Positions 1 through 11,581 are shown, numbered from the stretch's first letter. The stretch is 22,711 nucleotides of DNA from Basidiobolus ranarum (GCA_040143965.1 JASJQH010000180.1:1-22711); one strand, 5' to 3'. The notes: generated by a model not told the origin, from the sequence alone. Translations and numbers: made by a program.

Positions 1-444
1 ATTGTTTTGTAATAGGTGAAGAAGTGCGAGTAAATAGGTGCAACTGGGCGAATTCGGCCTCCTTTATATCAATAAGGCCACGCGAGTAACTTACGAAAAT
101 AGGAAGATAGTGAAAGAGATTGTCCACTCTAGAAGAATCCTGCCCATATTCTATTGGCTTTCTATAATAAACATTTCCTTTTTTCAGCAGGGACTTGACA
201 TTGGAAGATCCTGAACCAAACTTTATTTCTGGGAAGTGCACCATTCGGTACGATAATCAGGATGGATAAACCTTCTACTCTGATTGGCTAATGGAGTATA
301 TGATATAGATAATCGTCCAGATATAGCTCAGTTCGTTCGCGATTGCAAGCGTGTTTCCTACTATTATTATTTCTATTATTCTATTCAGAGTCAATATTTA
401 GTTACTAATGTACGGGGAGCCCTTGGTAGGATGAATGTTATAGC
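1..444. other. Gene-free left edge, 3' flank of GPI3
   Basis: No convincing reading frame on either strand. It contains the 3' untranslated side of the minus-strand GPI3 gene; a possible poly(A) signal on that strand (TTTATT on plus) lies at 222-227, about 220 nt past the stop. Two ATTGG (CCAAT-box) words occur near 150-160 and 280-290 and could belong to a neighbour beyond the left edge. This is inference only. Confidence 0.5.
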
Positions 445-2443
445 TTAAGCGTCCTCGTCTTTGTCAGCTAGTTGACACATCTAGAATTGAATGGTAATTA
501 AAGATAGGATCCCCGAAGGTGAGTGTTAAATCAACTTACTTTCTGGTATTTACGGTAGGGAAAAGTAGGGGCTATTTCAATATCTTGACGAGGCAGAATC
601 CACTCAAGGAACATCAAGATTAAATAATCAATAGCTACCAAAAAGCAAAACAATTTTCCAGCCCATAGACCGCATCCATAGTATCTATTACACGATGGAT
701 TTGTATCAAGGTCAACTCAAATGAAATCTGAACTGTAGAGAGACACGTACCTGCGTAAGCGTTCTATCAATGGAGGCGCACGCTTTTGCGATATGGAGGA
801 ATAAACTTTCTCCGTGCGTTCCGCAACATTGGCCCAACTATACATCTCTTTCACTTCATCATGGAATTTGGTGGGATCCACTTCTTTCATACTGATTGTG
901 TTTATAGCTTTGGTAATCGCAACGACAACATCTATGCAGGCAAATGGTTTTGTTTTGTTTCGTTAGCGAGTGCTCATATTGAGAAGAGACGCGTATTAAT
1001 AATTACTTACCATCCTCTTCTGGTTTCGCAAAATGAATCATATGGTGAGGTAAAACCTCTGGAACTCCTCCAACTTTAGTGCTTACAACTAGTAACCTAC
1101 AGCAATATAAAAAGTTATACAAACAACCTTGAAGATTCTGGTAGTAACTCAGAAAGTACCCGCAACATGCTGCTTCAACAATACCAATGCAAAAGGCTTC
1201 GGTCAAGCTTGTATTCATGAATATATTCCCTTGAATCAAAGTCTAGAAGAAGGGTTATATTTACTATACTTCAGTGAGCATACATATGGACATTGATATC
1301 TTACATTTCTGACTTCCGAATGCTTAATGGATCCACATAACTCTACTCTATCGTGAAGCAAATGTTTCTCTCTCATTTGTTCTAAATCAATACGCTTTGG
1401 TCCATCACCCGCTTATTAAATCAAGTTAAAGAAGGTAAATGATTAGAATGTTTCTCAAAATATTGAGAGAAATCTCACTTTACCAATCATGAATCGAACT
1501 TTAGGGTGTGCTGCACAAATTCTAGGGATAACTGCAACAAGAAGATCCATTCCTTTACGATAGACCAAACGGCTAATCACTACAATGGTAACTAATTTCA
1601 ATCAAACAAATGGTTATGGATGGCTCCGATGCAAGGTAACGTGCTAGTAGTGCTTACTATAATTTGGATTCGCCGCTCCAGGATCTGGTATGAATTGTGC
1701 GGCCACTACAGCATTTGGGATGACCGAGACATTCTTTGGGTTTAAAGCTGCTCTAAGGACTGTGTTTTCTTTACTAAGATTAAAATGAAATAAACATTAC
1801 ATCCAGACTAGTTAAGACTGAGAATATATGAGAAAATACCTAGTGTGTGAAACACATATAACATGATCAATATCCGAAAGATTAAATTTCAGCATTTTAT
1901 TAGTTAAAATACTACTGGCATCGGCAAAACCGAACAACGAATGATCAGTAAAGCACGCCTTTAACCCCATAGTTCTTGCGTGGAAAATCGCTTCTTGACA
2001 AAGTGAGGAAAATGCCTAATAATAAGCCATTTATTAATAAATTTGACTATCAGCATTTCAAAATGTAAACAAGGTACCTGATGGCCGTGAACCACATCGA
2101 TCTTTTCTCGAATCACAATCGTTCTAAAGAAGGGGAAAAATCCGTATAAGGTAGGGAGAGTCGCTTGACTATACAAAACCATTTGAGGGACATAATAGAC
2201 CTTTAAACCGTGTGTCAAGTATCGAATTCCAGTACGACCACCGTATGCATGAGTCACAATGACTACCTATTTAAGTAAATATTTGTTTAATGACTTCCTC
2301 GTTTTGTGTCAAAAATGGTGTATGGACCATCCGCAGACAAAATGAAGACTAACCTTATGTCCACGAAGGATTAATTGCTGTGATAAGTGGAAAAGATGTG
2401 ATTCAACACCTCCAATGTTTGGATAAAAGAAATCCGACACCAT
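445..2443 (-). CDS. GPI3: GPI-GlcNAc transferase catalytic subunit (PIG-A/GPI3), 11 exons
   Basis: Catalyses the first step of GPI-anchor synthesis: transfer of GlcNAc from UDP-GlcNAc to phosphatidylinositol on the cytoplasmic face of the ER, within the GPI-GnT complex. Exons on the minus strand are 2443-2354, 2266-2078, 2015-1840, 1773-1658, 1591-1484, 1411-1305, 1242-1160, 1096-1011, 931-751, 684-540 and 480-445; all junctions are GT-AG and in frame, giving 438 residues (yeast 452, human 484). The N-terminus reads [16 protein letters not shown], followed by [16 protein letters not shown] and ISRLVYRKG, the hallmark PIG-A blocks. The GT4-type E-x7-E motif is E277...E285 (EAFCIGIVE). A hydrophobic segment at about 384-410 is the single C-terminal membrane anchor. 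The start at 2443 is the first in-frame ATG after a TGA six codons upstream. Relatives usually carry a few more residues before this methionine, so a tiny upstream exon (possible acceptor ending at 2445) is not excluded. It is divergent from the WD40 gene at 2951. Confidence 0.94.
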
Positions 2444-2950
2444 ACTGATAATAGAAAGTCAATGATGAGCATGTTGTTGGTGAAATGAAGGAATATTTTG
2501 ATTTTATGAGAATTTAATCAGCATGTGTTATTCTGGGTGACTAAAAAAACCAACAAATTACCAAATGTTAAAAGGCATCTTCAGGTCTTCTAGTGTTGTA
2601 TACTATATTCTATGAGGTGCTCAAAGACTATATCCTAAGGGAATAATAGATTCCTAAAATCTCTCAAACTCTGACCGAAATAGGGAATAAATTGAAGCCA
2701 AGGCATTTATGGTCAAAAAATGATCAGAAAAAACCACTATCATTAATCTGGCATTTAGCTAGAAAATAGCGCTTTTATGATTGTATGGTATAGCTTTCCG
2801 TACAAATCAGTCAGTTTACATATATGCTCCATGTTTTTTCTTAGTGTGGATATTAAACTAAAGAATTGAATTTTAGGTCAATTATTCTTTCAATATTGAG
2901 GAGATTCGTAAAACTTGGGAACTCAAACATTCCTGACATCGAGCAATACA
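2444..2950. promoter_or_regulatory. Shared divergent promoter region, GPI3 / LisH-WD40 gene
   Basis: These 507 bases separate the start codons of two genes transcribed away from each other, so they must hold both promoters. I see no clear TATA box, no long ORF and no notable repeat, only AT-rich sequence with short A and T runs. A TATA-less bidirectional promoter is plausible for two housekeeping genes. Confidence 0.6.
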
Positions 2951-5629
2951 ATGGACCATACCCCACCTCCGGTTGGAGTCAATCTATCTACTAATACAAG
3001 CTCTTCTATCAAAACGAATATGAGTCTGGTAAATGGTGATTCTTCCTCGTCTTCTGAGAATTTACTTGACCAATTGAAAGAGTTAGTAAACATTATATCA
3101 ATTAATCTCAACATAATCATCCGATATTCAAATATTCCTCTACACATTATTTAGTCTTTCTCTTTATGAACTGGCTTCCAAAAACAGTTATGTTGGAGCG
3201 CACCTCGATAGGATCGATTCCACAGAGGAGATTTTCAATCCTGATGACCCTAATATTAAACAAGTATATACACAACTGCTAATGGATTTTTCTAAAAAAA
3301 CAAGTAGCTCACATGTATATTTGTCATGTTTCAATAGGACGTCATTCGAATGATAATTCAATACCTCAATGACGAAGGCTATCATGCTTCTAGAATGACC
3401 GTCAGCGATGAGGCAAACATCAAATGGCACGAGAAAATGGAGCAGCAAGCTGAGATTGTTCGTTTGAAAAAAGTGATCCTTGGTGAGTTCCATACTTTGC
3501 ACTCTCACACTACTTTTGTTGATTATTTATCTTTTCTATTCAGATGGTGACTGGGCTGAAGTGGATAAACTCTGTTCCAAGAACCTTGTTAAAAATCAGA
3601 AAAGTTTCCTTTATTCTGTGTACAAGCAGCAGTATCTCGAGTATATTGAACATCGTGAGATGCAGAAAGTAAGTAATAATCATAAATGGATATAGATATA
3701 GAATAGTATGAGATAACTAAGTAAATTTTTGCGACCTCTAGGCTTTCACATTCTTATCCAAACGTTTGAAACCACTTGAACATCTTCAAACTACCCCCAA
3801 TGAATTCAAAGATTTGTGCTATTTACTGACTGCCAAGTCCATTCATGACGCTTCCTCATTTAAAAATTGGGAAGGAATTGGACCAGCGAGGTTAGCTGTC
3901 ACATACCTGATTCCCAATCTCTTCAACAGTTTCTCATGTTGTTTTATATAATTTCCTACAGAGAGAAACTAGTAGAACAACTACAAAATAGACTTGACTC
4001 GGAAAACTTCAACAAAGATAGTCAGTATAACTATCCTTAGCCTAGTCATACTCGTCTGGCGATTAACAAACATTTTCTAGCCAATTCGACGTATGTACCG
4101 CCAAATCGACTGATTACGTTACTACGACAAGCAGTGTCTTATCAGATGGAGTTTGCTCGGTACCACCCTAGAATTACACCTGTCGTTAATACGTAAATTG
4201 GAATTTAAATTACATACTTGAATGATCTTTTGCTTACTTTCAAGATGGTATAGGCTACTCGAAGACTATTCCTCTTTCATTATTCCCAATGCTGTTTTCT
4301 CTACTTTTACTGGACATCGTGGTAATATTAAGTGTGTCGAGTTTATTGGTGAAGAAGGAAAATCCATCATATCTGGTTCAAGGTTTGTTACCAGCTCCCA
4401 TACCATCCGAACGTTCGTATTAAGTACTTAATAACCCTTCATCATTCCCGGCTGTGTAGTGATAACACCCTACGCATATGGAACACTGAAACCACCAAAT
4501 GTACAAGTGTGCTTGAAGGTCATACCTCTCGTATATGGGATGTCTCCTCAAACAAGAAAGGTTCCTTGGTCGCAAGTGCCTCTGGCGACCGAACAGTTAA
4601 GGTAAAACCTCAATGAGATGTAAATCAAAGGCAAGAATTGACATATATCTTAAATTGATCAGCTGTGGGATATTAAGAACGAAACTGGTTCATATTTATC
4701 TACCTTTACTGGCCACGAGGGAGATGTCTACAGTGTCAAGTTTCATCCAGGCGGAGTAAGTTTAATCATGATTGACTCAAATCTTGAGACCAAAGCTAAT
4801 CTTCCATGTAGAATCACTTCGTGACTGGTGGCTATGACAAAGTAGTTCGTTTGTTTGATGTAAGTACCGGAGCAGTGATCAAAACATTTACTGGACATCA
4901 ACTTGCTGTTTCCAAGACAATATTTAATCCTCTGGGTAACCTGATCATTAGTGGGTTAGTTACAGCTTAAAGTCTGAATATTCTCATTCATTTTGACAAA
5001 TCCTCTAAATTGATTACTTCAACAGATCTAAGGATAACACTATAAAGTTCTGGGATGTAGTATCTGGACTCTGTATTCGTACTATAACTCAACATCTTGG
5101 CGAAGTTACCTCGGTTGAAATAAATTCAAGCGGAAGTCTGCTTCTTAGTAGCTCGAAGGATAACTCCAACCGTCTTTGGGATATCAGAATGGTTAGTATT
5201 ATAGTGATCCCGTACTATATGTTTGAATCGAAAATAACATGAATATTAGGTCCGGCCAATTCAACGCCTCAAAGGCCATCAAAATACATCGAAAAACTTT
5301 ATTCGCGCAGGCTTCGCCCATAATAATCTTGTAGCTGGTGGATCAGAGGTTTTTACTTTAGCCTTACTAGTTAGAATTTTAAATCCCAGCTTCTAACCGA
5401 GAATATTTTCAACAACTTTTAGGATGGCATTGTTTACATTTGGGACCAAAAGACTGGTGAAATCCTCCAAAAGCTTCGCGGACACTCGGGGATAGTATAT
5501 AATGCAGTATGGAATGATAAGCAAAGCCTGTTTTGTAGTTGTAGTGATGACCGCACTCTAAAGACATGGTGGTACGATGAAAACAAGCCCATCACGAACC
5601 CAAATGAGTCAAATCGTACTTTTGCCTAA
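2951..5629 (+). CDS. LisH-CTLH-CRA domain WD40-repeat protein, 14 exons
   Basis: Exons: 2951-3081, 3155-3263, 3338-3482, 3544-3668, 3742-3890, 3962-4020, 4081-4192, 4254-4382, 4460-4601, 4663-4755, 4812-4954, 5026-5191, 5250-5348 and 5423-5629. Every junction is GT-AG and in frame, giving 602 residues. A Ser/Thr-rich head (1-43) precedes a LisH motif (about 81-108, DVIRMIIQYLNDEGYHAS), a CTLH/CRA helical region (about 112-230) and seven WD40 repeats (about 290-595) with repeated GH...WD signatures such as GHTSRIWDVSS and SGSKDNTIKFWD. The order LisH-CTLH-WD40 is shared by SMU1, WDR47, GID7/WDR26 and TOPLESS-like proteins; the CTLH/CRA block (LCYLLTAKSI...FKNWEGIGPAR) looks closest in style to WDR47. 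These proteins are oligomeric scaffolds. I cannot assign splicing, ubiquitin-ligase or cytoskeletal function. A GTAAGT at 4860-4865 is not used: reading through it preserves the repeat. The ATG at 2951 is the first in the frame. Confidence 0.92.
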
Positions 5630-6675
5630 TTTTAATTAATTACGAAGACGAGCTGCCAATAATGTAAACACTTTTCATCCATATATCTTGTCCATCTACA
5701 ACTGCTTTTTTTATGATCATCGTCTCCTCATAATCCCCAACTCATAATAGATGCATCTCTTTGACATCTTTCACCCTCTTATTTATGCTACTTTTCTAAC
5801 GGTTCTTTCATTCTGTTTCTCCTATTTTCGTATCATAGCTAGTCGTTATATGGACGACAGTGATATATTTGAGTTGAAAGAGCTTAGAATAAATACTTTG
5901 AAATAGGGCATCACTGTACTTAAGACCGCCGTTTCTGTACGCTTTAAAGATATTGTATTAAAGGCAGTACCCCTCTCTAATTCTCATTATACTTCGGGTT
6001 TTGAGTTGGAATGAACGCGCTGGAAGAAAAGAGAAACCGTGTTTTTACAGAGAATAAACTTGTATAAATACGGTTCTCGACGAAAATAATTATCTTTGAT
6101 TTTATATGAAACTTATCTTGGTAAACGACAATATATGGAAGAAAAGTCCTAGTATATATCAATATTACTTCCGTTAAGAGATTATAATGTAGTTGAATAA
6201 AATGAAATTTATTCATTTTTGACTAAAAATTAGGATGAAGATTGTATGAATGTTAAACAAATCGTCACTCCAAGAGCTATCTATTCCAATATAATTTATC
6301 TTAATTTTTTTCTCATAATCTCTAACAAGGTTATTAGTGCCTCCGCGTAACATTATAATACGTTGTTTAATACTTTTATATAGTATTTCATATTTTTTAT
6401 AACTTAAAGATACCAATTCCTTTTCGAAATGGAGGTTGATAGACGTGACGAAGTTATTGAAAGTGTAGAAAGGTAGAGAATTCATTTTATCCGTCGTAGT
6501 TTAACTTATAAGAAAGTGAAGAAGGTTTATTCTTGATGATTGCTTGAAACTGAAGAAAACTCATTTGACATTCTTCACTCTTAAATACGCGACTTTACCA
6601 AAAATCACCAACAATGACTGACGATTTTCTTTTTATTTTTCTTTTATAATCTCTATAAACCTCATTTTCTCTCGT
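5630..6675. other. Gene-free spacer between the WD40 and pinin genes
   Basis: This is AT-rich, about 1,050 bases. It holds the 3' end of the WD40 gene, with a candidate AATAAA at 5888-5893, and the promoter of the pinin gene. Two minus-strand frames (6485-6213, 90 codons; 6216-5977, 79 codons) overlap by an ATGA but resemble nothing known and have the composition of random AT-rich sequence. A short upstream ORF (6614-6649) lies just before the pinin start. Confidence 0.55.
6614..6649 (+). promoter_or_regulatory. Candidate upstream ORF before the pinin start
   Basis: ATG at 6614 with an A at -3 (context ACAACAATGAC) opens an 11-codon frame that ends at TAA 6647-6649, 26 nt before the pinin ATG. 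The pinin ATG itself has C at -3, a weaker context. If the transcript starts upstream of 6614, this uORF could damp translation; if it starts downstream, the uORF is irrelevant. Confidence 0.3.
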
Positions 6676-7899
6676 ATGGATTATTCTTTATCCAGTCAAT
6701 CCATCACGCAAATACAGACCACCGAATCTTTGAAAGAAGAAGTTAGCACTGTCGTCATAGAAACTAAAGAAGAAGTTAAAGTTATTGATAAAGTGGATAA
6801 TGCGTTAAAGCGTCGTTTGAGTAATGCGAATTCGGATCATGAGGAGAATACTGCGGATCAAAACACGGCTGAAACTAAGGTACGTGTATATATTCCAACA
6901 AGTAAATTTTCAAACCGTTGGAATGCTTAAAGAGTATTAAACGGTTATAATAGGAAATAGGATGTTAACTTTTATTCACTAATAGGCTCCAAATACCGAG
7001 GACTCCCATGAAACGAAAAGACCTCGTTTAGTAGAAGATAAAGAGGTAAAGCGTAGAGGTCAACGTATGTTTGGAATGCTCCTAGGAACGCTAAATAAGA
7101 TTAAAGATCAATCGAAACACAAAAGCGAAGCGGTAAATATACTTTCTAAGCTCAGTTAAATGCCAACATTTCGTCTTATCACATCCTAATTCTTCTCATT
7201 TTTATTCATCAAATAGGAAATCAAAAGAGAAAAACTAGAGCAAAAACTTCAAGAGAAGTTAAAGAAAGAGAAAGAAGAATTGGCAGAGAAGGTTAAAGTT
7301 GAACAGGAATCGCGTAAAGAGAAGATCCTTGCCCAGCGAAAAGTAGACGAACGGAAGCGTAAAGGCGAATTGGTAAAGTAAATTTAGAATTTGGAATACT
7401 CTTGCTTCATTACATCGCTAATCATATGAACAATCGATTACATTCACAGAGGGAGAATTTAAAGAATCAGAAAAATAAGCTTGCTGGTTTCTTGAAAACC
7501 AAGACAACACCGGCTCTTTATTATCTACCAGCCAAACCTTCTGGACGACACATGGACACCATTGCTGAACAGAAGAAAACAGTAGAAGAGGAATTCAAGA
7601 AGTTAGAGGAACAGGATGAGGAAGAAGACCACATGGAACAAGATAACAGCACACATCCCGAAGATCAACCCATGGAGGATAGCTCAGTTCCTGAAGTAAC
7701 TACTGGCGATAAAGAAATTGAGTCTAACGCTAATAAGCCAGATTCAACACAAGCAGAAGATATAGCAGAGAAGAAGCCTTCAAACGACAACCCCATAAAT
7801 CCAACGGAGCAACCGACAACTGTTCCTTCTACAGAGTCGGAACAAACAACGTCTGCTATGGAATTTGAATCGAGCAAACAATCTATTCAGAAAGAGTAA
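6676..7899 (+). CDS. PNN: Pinin/SDK/MemA-family splicing-associated protein, 4 exons
   Basis: Pinin is a nuclear protein linked to the spliceosome and exon-junction machinery in animals and plants. Exons 6676-6879, 6986-7132, 7217-7372 and 7450-7899 all join in phase 0 and give 318 residues. The pinin/SDK/MemA domain spans about 90-205. It begins with the hallmark RRGQRMFGMLLGTLNKIK (91-108; RRNQRMFG-type in animals), continues as a long highly charged Lys/Glu helix (about 116-190) and ends with LYYLPAKPSGRH. The C-terminal 110 residues are acidic, Ser/Thr/Pro-rich and low-complexity. The protein is much shorter than human pinin (about 717 residues), which has long extra C-terminal regions; small fungal members are expected. 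The N-terminus reads MDYSLSSQSITQ and is Glu/Lys-rich. An upstream ATG in a better context opens a short uORF. The family call is firm; the exact role in this fungus is inferred. Confidence 0.88.
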
Positions 7900-8501
7900 G
7901 ATTGAAAAATACATGGCATGTTTTGCACTTGGTAAACACTCTTTGATCAATAGTTTGTACAAAAGTTAAAATTCTCGAAAAAGACCAAATAAATCTGGGC
8001 CAAAAACAGTAGTGTCGTTATGTTATTCAATGCCACCGTTTAGGCCAGCCCTCATATGACCATCACTAGATACCTGTTAATCTGCAGTCTTACCCCTATT
8101 ACACTGGCTCAAAATTCAGGGATCCAATAATTAGTTCATATATATGATATACAGTCAAAACAAACTGGTTTAATCCGTGTGTGCAAGACCTAGTAAACAA
8201 GCCTAAGAAAATACGCTGCTTTCAGGTGCACTTCATATCCTCTCGAAGTAACTGTTTAGAATCTGCGACATTGTAACTACAGTAATTCAATAGAAAAGAC
8301 TCAATTTTCCTATTTCTTGTACTTTTCTAGTAGCATAAACTCGACAGCGTACTTGCTTTATCAGTTCAGTCAATTGTAGAAATTGAACTTCATTTCGCCT
8401 AACATAACGCCAATTCCATTGACAGATATTTCTTTGTGAGCTGTACGCCATACCACGCAGATTCATAAGTAGAAAAGATATTTAGTACTCTGGCGAAAAA
8501 A
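7900..8501. other. Gene-free spacer between pinin and NEDD1
   Basis: About 600 bases between two same-strand genes. It has a candidate poly(A) signal for pinin at 7988-7993 and must contain the NEDD1 promoter near its right end. No ORF, RNA gene or repeat stands out. The NEDD1 start is preceded by an A run (GCGAAAAAA). Confidence 0.5.
7988..7993 (+). terminator. Poly(A) signal AATAAA for the pinin gene
   Basis: Canonical AATAAA 89 nt past the pinin stop codon, a normal distance for a 3' UTR. The cleavage site is not visible. Confidence 0.5.
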
Positions 8502-11460
8502 ATGTCTAGGATATCTTCGAGCTCAAACACCCCTAGTATGGGCATTGCGAATGGAATTAGTTCTCTGACTCGCGGAACCTTGTTGGTCGGTTCAGAGTCT
8601 CTGACAACTTATACACTAGCAATCCCCGAAATGGGATCTAAGAATGATATATCCTGGTGGAATAATGCATCTGAAATGGACTTGACAAATTCTCTGCCTT
8701 TACAGGCTGAGGCGGTATCTGCGTGTTGGAATTCAGAAAGTATCTTTTTTGAAAGCTGTTTATTACGGGAATTCCACCTCAACGTTACTCTATCTCTTAG
8801 AGAATTTCTTAACCCTCTTTCTGTATAGGCTCAATCCTCGCCGTTTTAGACATACAACATACTATTTCTCTATATCGCCAAGACAATGACAGTTATATAT
8901 TATGGGATCGATGGGACAAACAACGTGTATGAAAGTATCTTGTCCATTTTTGGTCATGCAATTAATATACTTACCATATCTATATCATTAGCTACAAGAG
9001 AATGCTCAGGTGATTCGTTTTGCCCCTCGTTCTGGGCGGCTTTGGGTAGGTGGAAGCGCTGGTGTTCTTCGATGTCTGGATTGTAACTCGCGCGAGTTCG
9101 TAGATAGAGTTGAAGTATGTGCCTTCCTTCAGATCAAAGACTTTATTTCATATCTGATACACATGAATTTAGCAAGAACATAATGGGCCAATTACAGCAA
9201 TATCAATCAATAGCGATGACAGCTTTCTGGCATCTTTGGATGCTGATAACGTTCTTTTGCTTCACAACCTGATGAAAAATACATCAACTAAACTTATCCA
9301 TGATGCCTCAGAAGTAAGGATCTAGCAGTGAAAGAAGGACCTTTTAAAATGATTAACGAAACACTTTTTTTCAGCGACTTGTTCACTTGGAATTTTCGAC
9401 TAAACGACACCATTTAGTGGCTGCCGGCGATGACGGTCATCTTTACTTTTGGAATACACAAGAGCTCCCACACACAGTATACACTGAGTATAGTGCTCAT
9501 CATGCACCTGTTACCGGCCTTCGGTTTTCCCCATTCAACCATATGATGCTATGTTCAGTTGGTTTGGACAGAAAGATCTTTGTGTTTGATGTTGATCGCA
9601 AGAGGTGATTATTGCTTGACTGGCTTTCTTTCTCCGCTTTCTTTCTCCGATTAGACAAAAACTATGAATATTTTAACTTATCCTACCATTTGAAATAGAT
9701 CTGTTCGTACATGGACTGCAACGGCACCTTTAACCGCCTTAGCTTGCACAGCTGAATCCCCCGTCTTTATCGTCGGTACAAATCAAGGTAAGCTCCATAC
9801 ATAGCAAAGAAACATCGAGTTAATTTTAAGCAACATTCATTGGTGATATGCAAAGGTGTCATCTTTGCTTATAAATTAGACCTGAAGGAGCCTATAAAGA
9901 CGACACAAATAGAGGGTGATCGTGTCAGGTGCATTATATATCAAGTAAATATCATGACGGATCTGTTTCGTTGATACCCCATCCTTAAACGCAGATTGTT
10001 CATGCTCTTATTGATTGTTTTAGACTGGATCTCTGGTTAAAACTCCTCGTCCGAAGAAAAATCCTGGTATTACTCGGATTGCCGGAAACACTACACGCTC
10101 CAGTATTCCCAGGCTCAACTCTCCCATTAGCCCTTTGTTTAGCTCACCCAATGCCGACTTCAGTTCACCGTCATTACTTCATGATTGTGAGTGTTTACGA
10201 TACCTCTGATGTCAAGTAAAGATTCCCTCAGACTAATTAAGAGAACCTTGAAGCCCCGTATAGAAAAGGTCCCTCTTTGCCAGGCGCTGAAGACCTTGAT
10301 TCTACCATCGAAGAATCCAAGTTTCAGACGAAACCTACATATCGTCTAGGTGAATATCGATCAATTATATGTGTACAATATTGATCAACCCGTTAAATAC
10401 TTGCTTCCAGATGAATCTATATCGCCTGAAGCACGTCGATTTACTTTAGATAGTACCATAGGATATTCTCCTATTCGAGGGAAGCAACATACAGGTATAT
10501 TATCAGTCCTAAGACTTGACAATCATTATCTTTAACTCAATATTTTCGGTCGATAGAATCTCTCATATCTCCCAGTATGACCACACCCTCGACGCATAGT
10601 AGCAGTATCCGTCATGGCACTAGGCCCAAGTCGATGATTGTGACTGGAAACAGCTACATCTCTGAACTCTCTAGTCAAGCTAAAGAGGATGTTCGTCAGC
10701 GAAGCATATCCGTAACTGGTGGGCCCATGGCACCCACAAGTAGCTCGCGGCATACTGATGCCCTTTGTAGCACTCCAGTTGATTTGACAAATTCCTCCAG
10801 AACCATTGGCAGCACTACCTCCAGTAACTTGAAAAGTCCCTATTCACCCACTAAAATGTTTTTATTTGATGTGAGTCTTCCCGGGTATAATTTCAGTCAA
10901 GTCTGCGACTTGTTTATCTAACATCTATGTTTACTCTCCATAGTCACCAAGTGGAGTGGCAAGACACTCCTCTGTCCACTCTCGTATTGTATCGGGTGGA
11001 GCTCCTAAGCCAAATGGTCGAACTAATTTGCCCGCTCCAGCCAGTGCGCCTAGTGATTCATTGGGAATCTCGTCCCGAATCAACGATCGTATTTTACATC
11101 GAGATTCTGGCGAGATAGGGATTCATTTTACAGAAAATCAGGTGCAAGCGGTTCAACAAGTCGTCCAGGAATGTCTCCGAGAATATGCCACTGAGGTACA
11201 AACATCGATTCGTGAGGAGATTAGAGCTATGCAGTTAGAAATGATTCGTCAAATGTTTATCCAGCAGGTAAGATTTCCTTTCAAATTGAAACTTACTAAA
11301 AAAAGAAGCGACTAAGAATATTCTCCAAATGATTCAACCGATCAAATAGGAGGAAATGCGTGAGGATTGGTTTCAAACCCAAGCAGATCATACGCGAAGG
11401 ATGGAAGAGGAATTAGAGCGATTACGCGAGGAGAATGCTCGTTTAAAGAGCTCATATTAA
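8502..11460 (+). CDS. NEDD1: NEDD1/GCP-WD: WD40 protein recruiting gamma-tubulin ring complex, 13 exons
   Basis: NEDD1 targets gamma-tubulin ring complexes to centrosomes and spindle microtubules. Exons: 8502-8739, 8829-8926, 8992-9114, 9173-9313, 9375-9604, 9699-9787, 9856-9944, 10024-10186, 10254-10349, 10411-10494, 10557-10870, 10944-11267 and 11350-11460, giving 699 residues (human about 660). The N-terminal half is a WD40 propeller (GDDGHLYFWNTQ, CSVGLDRKIFVFDVDRKR, FIVGTNQGVIFAYK), in the same order as in human NEDD1. The middle is Ser/Pro-rich and disordered. The C-terminus has a helical block (VQQVVQECLREYATEV, IREEIRAMQLEMIRQMFIQQ) and ends in EELERLREENARLKSSY, closely matching the human gamma-tubulin-binding end with EIERLREENKRLRAHF. 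The intron after exon 8 is ambiguous: donor 10191 with acceptor 10263 also keeps frame and gives 697 residues. All other junctions are clear. Confidence 0.9.
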
Positions 11461-11575
11461 GTCATTCAATAGATTCCCATCCTATTCTCACCTCCCCTCT
11501 TCTCACCCCCCCTTCTTCTCACAGTCAAGTTTCGTTTTGGACTTCTCCTGGTGCATTGATTCAACTACAAGATAA

Positions 11576-11581
11576 AATAAA
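11576..11581 (+). terminator. Poly(A) signal AATAAA for NEDD1
   Basis: Canonical hexamer 116 nt past the NEDD1 stop, within an AT-rich stretch that follows a C/T-rich tract. Confidence 0.4.

Noticed and set aside
321-360. tRNA-like A-box word (TAGCTCAGTTCG)
   Set aside because: No matching B box (GGTTCRANTCC type), no anticodon arm and no acceptor stem can be formed around it.
786-1079. Plus-strand 97-codon frame
   Set aside because: It is the antisense shadow of GPI3 exons 8 and 9.
4860-4865. GTAAGT within the WD40 gene, a perfect-looking donor
   Set aside because: Reading through gives DVSTGAVIKTFTGHQ, an intact WD repeat end and linker; splicing here would destroy the repeat.
5977-6485. 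Two minus-strand frames (90 and 79 codons) joined by an ATGA overlap
   Set aside because: Composition is that of random AT-rich DNA, there is no recognisable domain, and an ATGA overlap has no meaning in a nuclear fungal gene. The region is needed as 3' and promoter space for its neighbours.
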